Shown here: in pieces, positions 47,943 to 56,367 of the stretch | Layout: every line of letters starts with the position of its first letter | Numbering within the stretch: position 1 is the stretch's first letter | Assembly (NCBI RefSeq): GCF_037335815.1 | Contig: NZ_CP147842.1 | Coordinates: forward strand, 496,001-560,000 | DNA: 64,000 bases | Origin: Salinirubellus litoreus | GTDB lineage: Archaea; Halobacteriota; Halobacteria; Halobacteriales; Haloarculaceae | Direction of reading: 5' to 3' | Program-made: the position numbers and the translations under genes | Notes under the pieces: model-generated | What the model was told of the DNA's origin: nothing | Seen by the model: the letters and a program-made list of their open reading frames with translations, nothing else | The model's database searches: none

Positions 47943-48839
47943 TCAATCGGATCGCTTTACCACAAGGACAGGGACATCGACGGTTCGAAGCACGGTCGAA
48001 GCGACGCTCCCGATTAGTTGCCGCTGGAGGTTCGACCGGCCGTGAGAACCCATGACGACGAGGTCAACGTCGTTTTCCTCGACGTACTCACGGACACCGC
48101 CAGCGGCACCCTCGAACGAACGAAGTCGTTCGACGGCAGTCTTCACAGTCCGATTCGGGGCGGATTCCTCGATTTTGTCTGCAACTCTGTCGACAGCGTC
48201 CTGCCCTCTCGCGTCGAGCCGGTCGACGAATTCCTTTTCGAGCCCCCCGGCGTTGAAGACACCGCCTGCAGCCTGCAGATCCACGACGTTCAACACGTGA
48301 ACGTCTGACTCATAGCGCTGAGCGATCGCTATTCCATGAGGGATCGCTACTTCAGCGTTTTCGCTCCCGTCCGTCGTGATGAGGATTCGTGAGTAATCGG
48401 ACTCGCTCCCGCTGTCGTGGTTCTCGCCCGAGACGACAAGCACGGGGACGTCACTTCGATGGAGGAGATGCTCGGTAACGCCGCCCAGAAGACGCCGGCC
48501 AAGCCCGGTCAATCCCTGTCTCCCGACGACGATCAGATCTACGTCCTGCTCATCCGCATACTCGCTAATCTGGACTGCCGGCTTGCCTTCGGTCAGTCTC
48601 GTGGTAACAGAATGGCCAAGTTCTGACGCGAGTTCCTCTATTTCTGTGAGGGCCTCTTCCCCACGTGCTCGTAGCCGGGTCTTCTCGTCAGAGGTTTCCG
48701 TGAGCCGGAGTGCCTTCTGTTCAATGACAGACAGAACATCGACGGTCGCGTCGAAGCCCTGAGCGAGTTGGAGCCCACGTCGTGCTGCTCGCTTCGCTTC
48801 GTCACTCCCATCCACGGCGATCACGATACGGTCATACAT
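47943..48839 (-). CDS. Tandem UspA protein
   Basis: A 298-residue protein from the ATG at 48839 (MYDRIVIAVDGSDEAKRAARRG). Two complete Usp domains: domain 1 ends GRQGLTGLGRRLLGGVTEHLLHRSDVPVLVV (a Gly replaces Ser of the ATP motif), domain 2 begins YSRILITTDGSENAEVAIPHG and ends GSHGRSNLQRQLIGSVASTVLRTVDVPVLVVKRSD. One of the few tandem Usps here without a frameshift. Divergent from the DUF2267 gene 102 bases away, as Usp/DUF2267 pairs often are. Confidence 0.92.
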   Translation of the reverse strand: MYDRIVIAVDGSDEAKRAARRGLQLAQGFDATVDVLSVIEQKALRLTETSDEKTRLRARGEEALTEIEELASELGHSVTTRLTEGKPAVQISEYADEQDVDLIVVGRQGLTGLGRRLLGGVTEHLLHRSDVPVLVVSGENHDSGSESDYSRILITTDGSENAEVAIPHGIAIAQRYESDVHVLNVVDLQAAGGVFNAGGLEKEFVDRLDARGQDAVDRVADKIEESAPNRTVKTAVERLRSFEGAAGGVREYVEENDVDLVVMGSHGRSNLQRQLIGSVASTVLRTVDVPVLVVKRSD

Positions 48840-48941
48840 CGTGAGTGGGATTTTGAGAGCGACTCCCTTCATCGTTTGCCAGAGTGACTTCGACGGCCAA
48901 GATATTATGAGAGCGTGTCTCGTAGCTCCATGGAGAGATCC

Positions 48942-49433
48942 ATGAATTTCGATGAATTCACAGGCGAGGTACAGCACCGGCTCGAACTTCCGGGAACCGG
49001 AGAAACGGTTCGAGCGATTCGGGCGACGTTGATGACGCTGGGCCAGCGCATTCCGGAGGGGAACGCCGAGGATCTCGCCGCCTCACTCCCGACGGAGGTC
49101 AAATGGTACCTGACCGGGGCCGTCCGCGAGCACGGCCAGCGATTCGACTGGCGGGAGTTCGTCAACCGTGTCAGCGAGATAGAGGGAGCAGACCGACCGG
49201 AAGCGGCCTACCACGCGCAGGTTATCATGGACCTCGTGAGCACCCTCGTGCCACCATCTGATCTGCAACAGCTTCGGAACCAACTTCCGGAGAGTGAAGA
49301 CGACGAGAACTGGCACAAACTCTTCGCCGTGATCGATTCGGGAGGCTGGGGTGACGCCCAAGAAGCACAAACCGGTGGAGGTCCCCAACCAGACGAGACA
49401 CCCGTCGATCAGCCGGAGGACTCCGATACGTGA
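48942..49433 (+). CDS. DUF2267 domain protein (copy 2)
   Basis: A 163-residue paralogue of 17646-18104: MNFDEFTGEVQHRLELPGTGE, LMTLGQRIPEGNAEDLAASLP and a near-identical second half, then an acidic tail longer by about 10 residues (DETPVDQPEDSDT). The start is placed at 48942 to match copy 1. Close to a tandem Usp on either side (divergent Usp at 48839, following Usp at 49480), so the DUF2267 product is probably expressed with Usps. The activity is unknown. Confidence 0.85.
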   Translation: MNFDEFTGEVQHRLELPGTGETVRAIRATLMTLGQRIPEGNAEDLAASLPTEVKWYLTGAVREHGQRFDWREFVNRVSEIEGADRPEAAYHAQVIMDLVSTLVPPSDLQQLRNQLPESEDDENWHKLFAVIDSGGWGDAQEAQTGGGPQPDETPVDQPEDSDT

Positions 49434-49479
49434 TCCGCTGGCCGGACAACTAACTCGTACTTCAAAAATTGCGTCCATT

Positions 49480-50369
49480 ATGTATACCCACATCCTGTTC
49501 CCGACGGACGGAAGTGATCCCGCAGAGTCAGTTCTGGAGTACGCACTCCAAATCGCGTCCGAACACGAGGCCACAATTCACGTCCTCAATGTCGCGGACA
49601 CCGGTCGAGACAACCTCACGACCATTCGTGGGAAAGTCATCGATGTTCTTGAAGAAGAAGGGCAGGAGATTGTGGACGAAGCGGCGCAACGTGCGAGAGC
49701 AGAGATGTGGCCGTCGTTTCTGAGGTCCTCCAGGGCGACCCGTACAGAACGATCGTCGACTACAGCGAACAGTCGGATATCGACTGTATCGTCATGCCGA
49801 CGCACGGACGCCGCGGGATTCAACGGTTCCTCCTCGGGAGTGTCACCGAACGCGTCATCAACACTGCTGCGGTGCCCGTCATCGCGGTCAATCCGGATCG
49901 AGATCGGCCACTCGCGTACCCATCCCAGCGCGTTCTCGTCCCGACGGATGGGAGCCGTGGCGCCGAACTCGCGCTGACAGAAGGGATCGATGTCGCGAGA
50001 GCGACTGGGGCAACGCTCCATCTGCTTCACGTCGTCGAGACGGGAAACCTCGGGCCCGATGCTCGTTCCGCCCTGAAAGAGAACGAATTGACTGGCCGAG
50101 CGAACGAGATCATGGCTGAGGCCGCCGAGACGGTGGAGGAAGCGTCAGTTGAAGCAGTCACCAGCGTAATTGAGCACGGTGAACCCTCGAACGTGATCCG
50201 CAACTACATCGACGAGAACGAAATCGAACTCGCAATTTTAGGGACACACGGACAAACCGATTTCAGCAGATACGTCATGGGTGGTGTCAGCGCCAAACTC
50301 GTCCGGACATCTCCGGTCCCGGTAATGTGGGTTCGCGAACCCGGATCAGATGTCACCCCCGATTCCTGA
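49480..50369 (+). CDS. Tandem UspA protein, frameshifted in domain 1
   Basis: Starts MYTHILFPTDGSDPAESVLEYA. After RARAEM the frame changes near 49703 to DVAVVSEVLQGDPYRTIVDYSEQSDIDCIVMPTHGRRGIQRFLLGSV. Domain 2 begins QRVLVPTDGSRGAELALTEG and ends GTHGQTDFSRYVMGGVSAKLVRTSPVPVMWVREPG. A broken copy of domain 2 lies at 42870-43336. The gene follows the DUF2267 gene by about 46 bases. Intact length about 296 residues. Confidence 0.82.
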
Positions 50370-50456
50370 ATAGAACCCCTGATAGCAAACCCACAAGTCC
50401 GATAGCGTTTGGAGTGTGGGGCCACATCTTTTGGCATCCCAATTCGAAGTACTCGT

Positions 50457-50915
50457 ATGGAAGACGTCCGCTCGGTACGGTTGAGTGAGGGCGAACGGAA
50501 CGAATTTTTAGGCCGCGGTGGAACGGGTATCATCTCGTTCGATACCCCGGGCGATGAACCGCCGTATTCCCGTCCGGTTTCGTATGGATACGACGCAGAG
50601 ACAGGGCATTTCTACTTCCGGTTTGCCGTTGGCCCCGACGACGCTGGGAAGGCAGATATTGTAGACGAAGACAGGGTGGTTTCGTTCGTCACGTATGACC
50701 AGACGGACAGCGGCTGGCGGAGCGTCATCGCCACGGGGAGGCTGGAAGAGATAACGAAATCGGCCCTTGATCCAGCTGTCGCTGATGCGATGGAGCGAGT
50801 CACCATCCCGTTCGTCGACGTGTACGACAGCCATCCACTCACGTTGGAGTTCCGATTCTTCCGACTCGCGCCCGATGAAGTGACCGGAAAACAAGAGGCT
50901 GGGACTGCGCGCTGA
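50457..50915 (+). CDS. Pyridoxamine 5'-phosphate oxidase-fold protein (copy 2)
   Basis: A 152-residue split-barrel protein, start MEDVRSVRLSEGERNEFLGRGG. The flavin-site segments PVSYGYDAETGHFYFRFAVGP and SFVTYDQTDSGWRSVIATGRLEEI are conserved in the haloarchaeal PPOX family. It diverges from copy 1 in its N-terminus (RGGTGIISFDTPGD). Bacterial dormancy regulons also contain PPOX-like proteins. Cofactor not known. Confidence 0.85.
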   Translation: MEDVRSVRLSEGERNEFLGRGGTGIISFDTPGDEPPYSRPVSYGYDAETGHFYFRFAVGPDDAGKADIVDEDRVVSFVTYDQTDSGWRSVIATGRLEEITKSALDPAVADAMERVTIPFVDVYDSHPLTLEFRFFRLAPDEVTGKQEAGTAR

Positions 50916-51119
50916 GCAGTGTGAACAGGACGGGTTCGACGACGCTCCTGAAACAGAGCATCCACGGTAACGACCTGTCCACACTCTGCAGCCGGGGGAC
51001 AGTCGCCCGGCACTCCGCAAGATCGGTTCGTTTGATGGCAGCGTACTCCCGACCCCGGATCAAGGATTGACAATCGGTCTCGTCCTTTTCTACGGTAACC
51101 TCGACCACATCCTCTCCTC

Positions 51120-51233
51120 TCAACGGATCACCGGAAGGATCGCTGCCGCAACTGCCTCGCTCGCAATCCCGACGAGAAACAGAAGGAGCAGAAACAACCC
51201 CAGGATGATAACGAGGACCGTTTCTTCTTTCAT
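51120..51233 (-). CDS. Small single-helix membrane peptide (37 aa)
   Basis: ATG at 51233, MKEETVLVIILGLFLLLLFLVGIASEAVAAAILPVIR. One strong membrane helix with a short acidic N-terminus. Such tiny membrane proteins are often missed in annotation. No family recognised; the reading frame is clean and bounded by AT-rich sequence, which makes it more likely than an average small ORF. Confidence 0.45.
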   Translation of the reverse strand: MKEETVLVIILGLFLLLLFLVGIASEAVAAAILPVIR

Positions 51234-51459
51234 CCGTTACTCCATGCAATTCTCTTCGACGGTGTGGACTCTCCTGTGTTGACGTGTTCCGTGCTGATCC
51301 ATCGAGAATCACCGTGTCTCGTTGGCTTCCATTAGCATATGCAATCGGAAAAGGAGCGGGCCTACGTTCGTCAGAGCCATACTGGTGCTGGACAGAGAGG
51401 AATACTTTTTTAGTCGTCTCCTCTCGACTCAGCTATACTAGTTTAGGTGGTCCTAAAAC

Positions 51460-51699
51460 ATGATCCGCGATCACATCAGGCATATCAGAGCGCACCTCGA
51501 CGAACAGTCGGTTCCAGTCCGTGGCGGCGTTACCGTCGGTGCACTCGTGTCGCTCCCACTGTTGGGAAGCGGAGTCCGAACAGTCGGGAGTGCGCTTGAC
51601 CTCGGGATGTGGACGCTCCCGCTACTCGCGATCGCGCACGTGCCAGCCGTCATCGCCCTGATCGCGATTTGGTCCATCGTGAGTGCCGTCCGGGGGTGA
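51460..51699 (+). CDS. Small two-helix membrane protein
   Basis: A 79-residue protein with an amphipathic N-terminus (MIRDHIRHIRAHLDEQSV) and two hydrophobic segments (about residues 25-45 and 50-75). An AT-rich stretch (CTATACTAGTTTAGG, about 51433-51447) lies 15-25 bases upstream and may be its promoter. No family recognised. Confidence 0.6.
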   Translation: MIRDHIRHIRAHLDEQSVPVRGGVTVGALVSLPLLGSGVRTVGSALDLGMWTLPLLAIAHVPAVIALIAIWSIVSAVRG

Positions 51700-51784
51700 C
51701 TACCGATGTGGAACCAGATTCCTCTGCAGGACAGTAGTTCCAAGTGGACCGGTCGAAACACCCCCGAAACGGGATGATCAAACG

Positions 51785-52087
51785 ATGACGACCGTCGAAA
51801 ACGTTCACGAGGGTCCGGGAGCGCCGCACGCACAGCTCTTCCCCGAGTCCGAACCGAAGACGATTCGACTCACCCTCGAAGCGGGCGAACGGGTCGAACC
51901 ACATCGGCATCCTGACAGGGAGATCGTCTTCTACGTCATCGACGGAGCTATTGAACTCCAGCTCGGCTCGGAGAGCCATGACATAGAAACGGGTGACGTC
52001 GCTCGCTTCGAGGGCGATCAGGACATCTCGCCGCTCGCTACTGAAGCGAGTACCGCGTTGATCGTGCTGGCTCGCCAATCGGAATGA
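51785..52087 (+). CDS. Cupin-domain protein
   Basis: A 100-residue single cupin: PHRHPDREIVFYVIDGAIELQLG carries the G-x5-HxH-x(3-4)-E metal motif (His-x-His-Pro-x-x-Glu variant), and a second motif GDVARFEGDQDISPLATEA follows. Small cupins act as metal-dependent enzymes or sensors. Upstream of a methyltransferase on the same strand, 100 bases apart. Confidence 0.85.
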   Translation: MTTVENVHEGPGAPHAQLFPESEPKTIRLTLEAGERVEPHRHPDREIVFYVIDGAIELQLGSESHDIETGDVARFEGDQDISPLATEASTALIVLARQSE

Positions 52088-52189
52088 ACACTCCGTGGAC
52101 ACGATTAGGGGTGCCGATGTCCCGGGAACCGGGTCGTCCGTGGGAAGCACTTGAGCAACGGTGACGAGTTTCGAAGACGGGAACCGGGA

Positions 52190-52872
52190 ATGATGACCAT
52201 TCAACAGGAATTCGACCAGTGGGCCGCGTCGGGGAGAGATCGCGACATGGAGGATGACCACTGGCACACGGCAAAGCAAGCCCTGGCGATGATGCCCGTC
52301 GAGGCGGGCGACACCGTTCTCGATCTCGGCACCGGTTCGGGGTATGCGCTTCGGGCGCTCAGCGAGATCCACGAACTCGACCGGGGTGTGGGTCTCGACG
52401 GAAGTCCGGAGATGGCGACCAACGCACGCGAGTACACTCAGGCCGACTCTATCGGTTACACGGTCGGCGACTTCCATCACCTTCCGTTCACAGACGACAG
52501 TATCGACCACGTCTGGAGCATGGAGGCGTTCTTCTTCGCGCACGAACCGGTCACGATGCTCGAGGAGATCCGGCGGGTGCTCCGCCCCGGTGGGACGGTC
52601 TTCTGTGCGGTGAACTTCTTCGAGGAATCCGAACAGTCCCACCAGTGGCGGGAGCGAATCGATCCGCCGATGTACCTGTGGAGTCAACAAGAGTATCGAA
52701 CGCTGTTCCGCGAGGCCGGATTGAGCGTCGCTGTACAGGACACGATTCCGGACGAGGAGATCGAATCCCTCCCGAAGACCAGTTCCCGACCGACGAGTGG
52801 GAGACGCGCGAAGCGATGGTCGATCGCTATCGGACGTGGGGGACGTTGTTGACCGTCGGTGTTGCACCGTAG
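52190..52872 (+). CDS. SAM-dependent methyltransferase, C-terminal frameshift
   Basis: Class I methyltransferase. SAM motif I is VLDLGTGSGYALRAL (about residues 43-57), then GVGLDGSPEMATNAREY and the FxxAHEPVTMLEEIRRVLRPGGTVFCAVNFFEES post-motif. The frame shifts near 52775; the other frame adds IPPEDQFPTDEWETREAMV and stops at 52872. Intact length about 226 residues. The substrate is unknown. A second methyltransferase of a related type is at 56368. Confidence 0.82.
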
Positions 52873-53011
52873 CCGGTGGGAGTACGCCGTGACCGACTCG
52901 CGCCCTCCATCTTGCAGGCGCTCGGAGAACTATCCAATACGATACAGATGAGTGGTGAAGCGCGAACCCGCAACTCTACGGTCGACGAACCACTCACCTC
53001 CGGACGAACCC

Positions 53012-53443
53012 CTACCGGATAATTGAGACGAGGACGGGCGACCGCCGCATGACCGTCTCGGCGACACTCCCCAAGGGAAGTGGCGAATCGTCGTCTCTCC
53101 CGTGGCTCCCCATAATGATGTGATCGATGTCGTTCTCCTCGGCGTACTCGACGATAGCCCGCCATGGTTCGCCCACGGCTACCTCAGTGGTTATCTCCGC
53201 ACCATGATCGGAGGCCACCTCCCGTGCCTCGTCGAGTATGTCGTCGGTTTCCTCCCGAGCTTCGTCGTACCAGTTCTCGAATTGGGCTTGTGAGAGCGAT
53301 TTATCGCCGTCGTTCCATGCGCCGTGTGGCGTCATCACAGAAAGAACCGTGACCCGGTCCTCGGGGTACGTCGTTACCGCGTACTCCAGCCCCTCCAGAG
53401 ACTTCGGCGATCCGTCCACGGGTACGAGGATTTGTCGTGACAT
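53012..53443 (-). CDS. Universal stress protein UspA family
   Basis: A 143-residue Usp, MSRQILVPVDGSPKSLEGLEYA. The ATP motif is GSHGRDDDSPLPLGSVAETVMRRSPVLVSIIR, with an acidic insertion instead of the usual basic stretch. Complete, on its own. Its upstream region (53444-53480) contains no obvious TATA element in the expected position. Confidence 0.9.
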   Translation of the reverse strand: MSRQILVPVDGSPKSLEGLEYAVTTYPEDRVTVLSVMTPHGAWNDGDKSLSQAQFENWYDEAREETDDILDEAREVASDHGAEITTEVAVGEPWRAIVEYAEENDIDHIIMGSHGRDDDSPLPLGSVAETVMRRSPVLVSIIR

Positions 53444-53592
53444 GACTACACATCAGACCGCGAAACGAGAAAAGTCTGCAGGCAAGCCAATCTGACTGCA
53501 GCCACACTTGCATCCCCTATCTCGACAGCTCTCGCTTGAACACCTACAGTGACCCATCTCTTTTCCCTCTCACGGAACGTAGACCCTCTGGT

Positions 53593-53866
53593 ATGCCAGA
53601 GGAAGTGCTCTTCAAGTCTGAGCAGCGCCAGAGTCGAGAACAGATCGCATCGTACCTCCAGACGGTCGTCGATACCCTCAGCGCCGGTGAACCGATCACA
53701 CTCCAGGGTGGTGGTGACTCGGTGACGCTTGAGCCCCACACAGCCCACCTTCGAAGTAAAAGCCGAACGAGAAGGCCCGACGAACGGCCCGAAAGAGTTG
53801 AGTATCGAGTTCGAACTCGAATGGCCCGAAGACGGTGATGACGGCGGCGAGCTCGAGATCGGGTAA
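53593..53866 (+). CDS. Amphi-Trp domain protein, frameshifted
   Basis: MPEEVLFKSEQRQSREQIAS opens the haloarchaeal amphi-Trp family. After GDSVTLEP the frame changes in a CCCC run (about 53735); the other frame reads PTQPTFEVKAEREGPTNGPK, then LSIEFELEW, and an acidic end at 53866. With three Cs the two are joined. Intact length about 91 residues. The family name refers to a conserved Trp near the end (here FELEWPED). Unknown function. Confidence 0.8.
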
Positions 53867-53870
53867 CCTC

Positions 53871-54008
53871 TCAGTTGACTTCTCGTAGGGACTTCTCGTA
53901 CACGTTCCGACGGGACCCCTCCTTCTGTTTCGCCTGACGGCGTGTCTCAAGATCGAACTCCTCTTGGACGGTGTCATCGATCGCTCGGAATGCCTCTTCC
54001 ACGGTCAT
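53871..54008 (-). CDS. Possible 45-residue charged protein
   Basis: ATG at 54008, MTVEEAFRAIDDTVQEEFDLETRRQAKQ... A charged, helical peptide with amino-acid use like its neighbours, convergent with the amphi-Trp gene 4 bases away. No family recognised. Confidence 0.4.
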   Translation of the reverse strand: MTVEEAFRAIDDTVQEEFDLETRRQAKQKEGSRRNVYEKSLREVN

Positions 54009-54046
54009 ATCTGTTCATTCGTAGTGGAGTCAGGAAACTCTACGTG

Positions 54047-54059
54047 GTGATTCCCGTAG
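54047..54059 (+). promoter_or_regulatory. Candidate operator GTGATTCCCGTAG
   Basis: The same 13-mer as at 43351-43363, here 37 bases before a Usp start. With flanks it forms CTACG(N10)CGTAG. A shared site is inferred from the exact repetition. Confidence 0.4.
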
Positions 54060-54096
54060 AACGGGGCTTGATCTCTCACCGGACCTAGGAGACAGC

Positions 54097-54513
54097 ATGT
54101 ACTTCGATATCCTGATCCCCACGGATGGAAGCCAGGGAGCGCAGGTAGCTATCGAACACGGACTTGAAATCCCACAACAGTCCGCGACCACGGTTCATGC
54201 CTTGTACGTGGTCGATACGCGAGTGTCGCGATCCGGTCCGCTTATCGAATCGCTCCGGCGCGAAGGGCGAGAGGCAGTGCGAGAACTCGAGGTGGCTGGA
54301 ACTCAAGCCAGCCTCTCTGTCGTCACGGAGGTTGTTGAAGGAATTCCACATCAAGAGACTCTCGAGTAGAGTACGACTCATGGGATCGATCTTATTGTGA
54401 TGGAAACCCGGGGTCGGACAGGTGTTGATCGTTTCGTGATGGGAAGTGTCGCTGAACGTGTGGTCCGCCACTCTCCAATCCCCGTGCTCACGGTACGAAG
54501 AAATAAACTGTAG
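54097..54513 (+). pseudogene. UspA with in-frame amber stop
   Basis: MYFDILIPTDGSQGAQVAIEHGLE is followed by a normal Usp until HQETLE, then TAG (54367-54369), then STTHGIDLIVMETRGRTGVDRFVMGSVAERVVRHSPIPVLTVR and a second stop at 54513, all in one frame. Most Usps have Tyr at the TAG position (LEYA), so a single TAC-to-TAG change explains it. There is no sign of a readthrough element. The domain after the stop keeps the ATP signature. Confidence 0.75.
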
Positions 54514-54808
54514 CCGAATACCCACACATATAGCCGCCACAGAGAGGACCACTACTCTCTATCGCAATCGGTCGCAGCTTCGGCCTCGAGCTGGACCCAC
54601 AGATCCTGAAAAACTCACACATTACGAGACGCGGCCTCAACTACTGAGCGCTTTGGGGAGTGGAACTACAGTTGGGGTATCGGGGCTGTAATGCGTGGTA
54701 TCGGACAAATTCTATCTACCCGACCGAAATGCGACTGGTATAATGTCTCCGGCACATCAGGGTTTGCAGCAGGTGCCGGCGACAATGCTCGATGTATGCT
54801 GCAGGATT

Positions 54809-55978
54809 TCACACACTGCTGATTTCGGCCTCAGACTGACTAACAGACCGTGGGAGACCACCTTTCTGGATCACGTTGAATGCCCGCATCAAATCTGTCC
54901 GGGAGATGATCCCGACGAGGTTCCCGGTTTCGTCGACGACAGGCAGGCGACCGACGCCGTTCTGCTGCATTTGCTGAAACGCCTCCATCGCGTCGGCATC
55001 GGGGGCAATCGTCTTGATGTCGGTTGACATCACGTCCTCGACCCGGAAGGCGTCTCGTTCGACCTCTTCGATAGCGCCCGCATCATCCAGTGTCACCATT
55101 CCGATGAGATCACCGTTTCGTACCACCGGATATCCGATATGCCGTTCATTAAACATCCGCGCAACGAGGTCGGTGATTGAGGTGTCCCCGGTAACCGTCT
55201 CAAGATCCTCTTTGTGGGTCATCACGTCCTCGACGGTGACGCCTTCGAAGGCCGCTTTGACCGAGATCTGTTGCGCTTCACCGGATGCGGCGATGTAGAT
55301 GAAGAACGCCAACAAGACGAGAAACAGATTGGTGAACAAGCCGAGCAGGCCCAACATGAACGCGAACACTTTTCCGACGGAAGCTGCCTGTTGTGTCGCC
55401 CGAGCGTGTGGCTGATTGCGAGCGAGAATCGCCCGGAGGATACGTCCCCCGTCCATCGGAAAGCCGGGGAGGAGGTTGAACGCAGCGAGCACGATGTTGA
55501 GAATGGTGAGATAGCCGAAGACGAAGCGGGCGGGGTTCAGACTCGACGGTAGTGAGACGAACGCGACGTAGGAGCCAATGCCGATGAGGACACTCACGAT
55601 TGGCCCGGCGATAGCAATCACCAGCTCGTGCTGCCAGTCTTCAGGGAATTCGGTGAAGCTCGCCACGCCGCCGAGCAACCAGAGGGTAATCGAATCGATC
55701 TCGTACCCGTACCGCAGTGCGACCAGCGAGTGGCCGAATTCGTGTAGGAGCACGCCAGCAAAGAGGCCCAGAGCTGATGCCAGTCCAAGTATCCACGGAA
55801 GATATCCGCTTGTCAGTTGCTCGGAGTCGATCGTTGTGGTAAATGTCTCGTTGATTACGAGTACCAATTCAGTGATGTCCCAGGCGATGAACGCAGCGAA
55901 CAGGGGCAGGACGATCAGAAAGGTCCAGTTGAGCCTGATCGGGATCCCGAACGCCGAACCGATCCGAAATCCTCGCAT
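54809..55978 (-). CDS. Site-2 protease family (M50) metalloprotease with CBS pair
   Basis: A 389-residue membrane protease. The zinc motif HEFGH is in LLHEFGHSLVALRYG (about residue 84), and the second motif is NLLPGFPMDGGRILRA (about residue 170), both typical of M50. Six membrane helices cover residues 12-225. The cytoplasmic end has two CBS repeats (GYPVVRNGDLIGMVTLDDA, VGRLPVVDETGNLVGIISRTDLM). This layout matches Rip3 (Rv2625c) and related stress-linked S2Ps. Promoter CTTTTTAA at 56003-56010 gives a leaderless mRNA. The substrate, perhaps a membrane-bound regulator, is unknown. Confidence 0.93.
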   Translation of the reverse strand: MRGFRIGSAFGIPIRLNWTFLIVLPLFAAFIAWDITELVLVINETFTTTIDSEQLTSGYLPWILGLASALGLFAGVLLHEFGHSLVALRYGYEIDSITLWLLGGVASFTEFPEDWQHELVIAIAGPIVSVLIGIGSYVAFVSLPSSLNPARFVFGYLTILNIVLAAFNLLPGFPMDGGRILRAILARNQPHARATQQAASVGKVFAFMLGLLGLFTNLFLVLLAFFIYIAASGEAQQISVKAAFEGVTVEDVMTHKEDLETVTGDTSITDLVARMFNERHIGYPVVRNGDLIGMVTLDDAGAIEEVERDAFRVEDVMSTDIKTIAPDADAMEAFQQMQQNGVGRLPVVDETGNLVGIISRTDLMRAFNVIQKGGLPRSVSQSEAEISSV

Positions 55979-56367
55979 ACGTGAGTGATTGCGTGGAATA
56001 GGTTAAAAAGCGTCCGTTGGCAGGAGCTACGTGTATCGGTGAGACTGGTAGTATCGCCCTCACTATAATCTTGTAACTCATCAGCGGACTCGGTCTGGAT
56101 GCCTCTACGACTTGTCTAGCCGAGTGCGAGATATCCTTCTGAGGGCGTTTTCGGCTGTCCTGTTCGTTTCCGCGATCGGGGAGCGAATTCTCGCACAGCA
56201 CGAGTTTGACCCATTCGAATCGGGCGCCGCCTTACTTGACCGCCGATGGATCCGTAGGGGATTCCTTCGTTCTGGGGTACGATTGATCTGAGAGACCTCT
56301 CCCACAGACCCAGACTGCATCGAGCGATCTCCAGTACTCGTAAGGGAACCACGCGTGAACGACTACC
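55979..56367. other. Divergent control region of M50 protease and methyltransferase
   Basis: Contains the protease promoter; plus-strand sequence ahead of the methyltransferase has no clear TATA. No gene supported. Confidence 0.4.
56003..56010 (-). promoter_or_regulatory. TATA box of M50-CBS protease
   Basis: CTTTTTAA on the coding strand, centred about 28 bases upstream of the ATG at 55978. Confidence 0.6.

Noticed and set aside
54367..54369. Pyrrolysine or programmed readthrough at the TAG in the Usp
   Set aside because: No pyl genes or stem-loop in view, and the window contains many other sequence errors or decayed genes, so a simple mutation or miscall is likelier.
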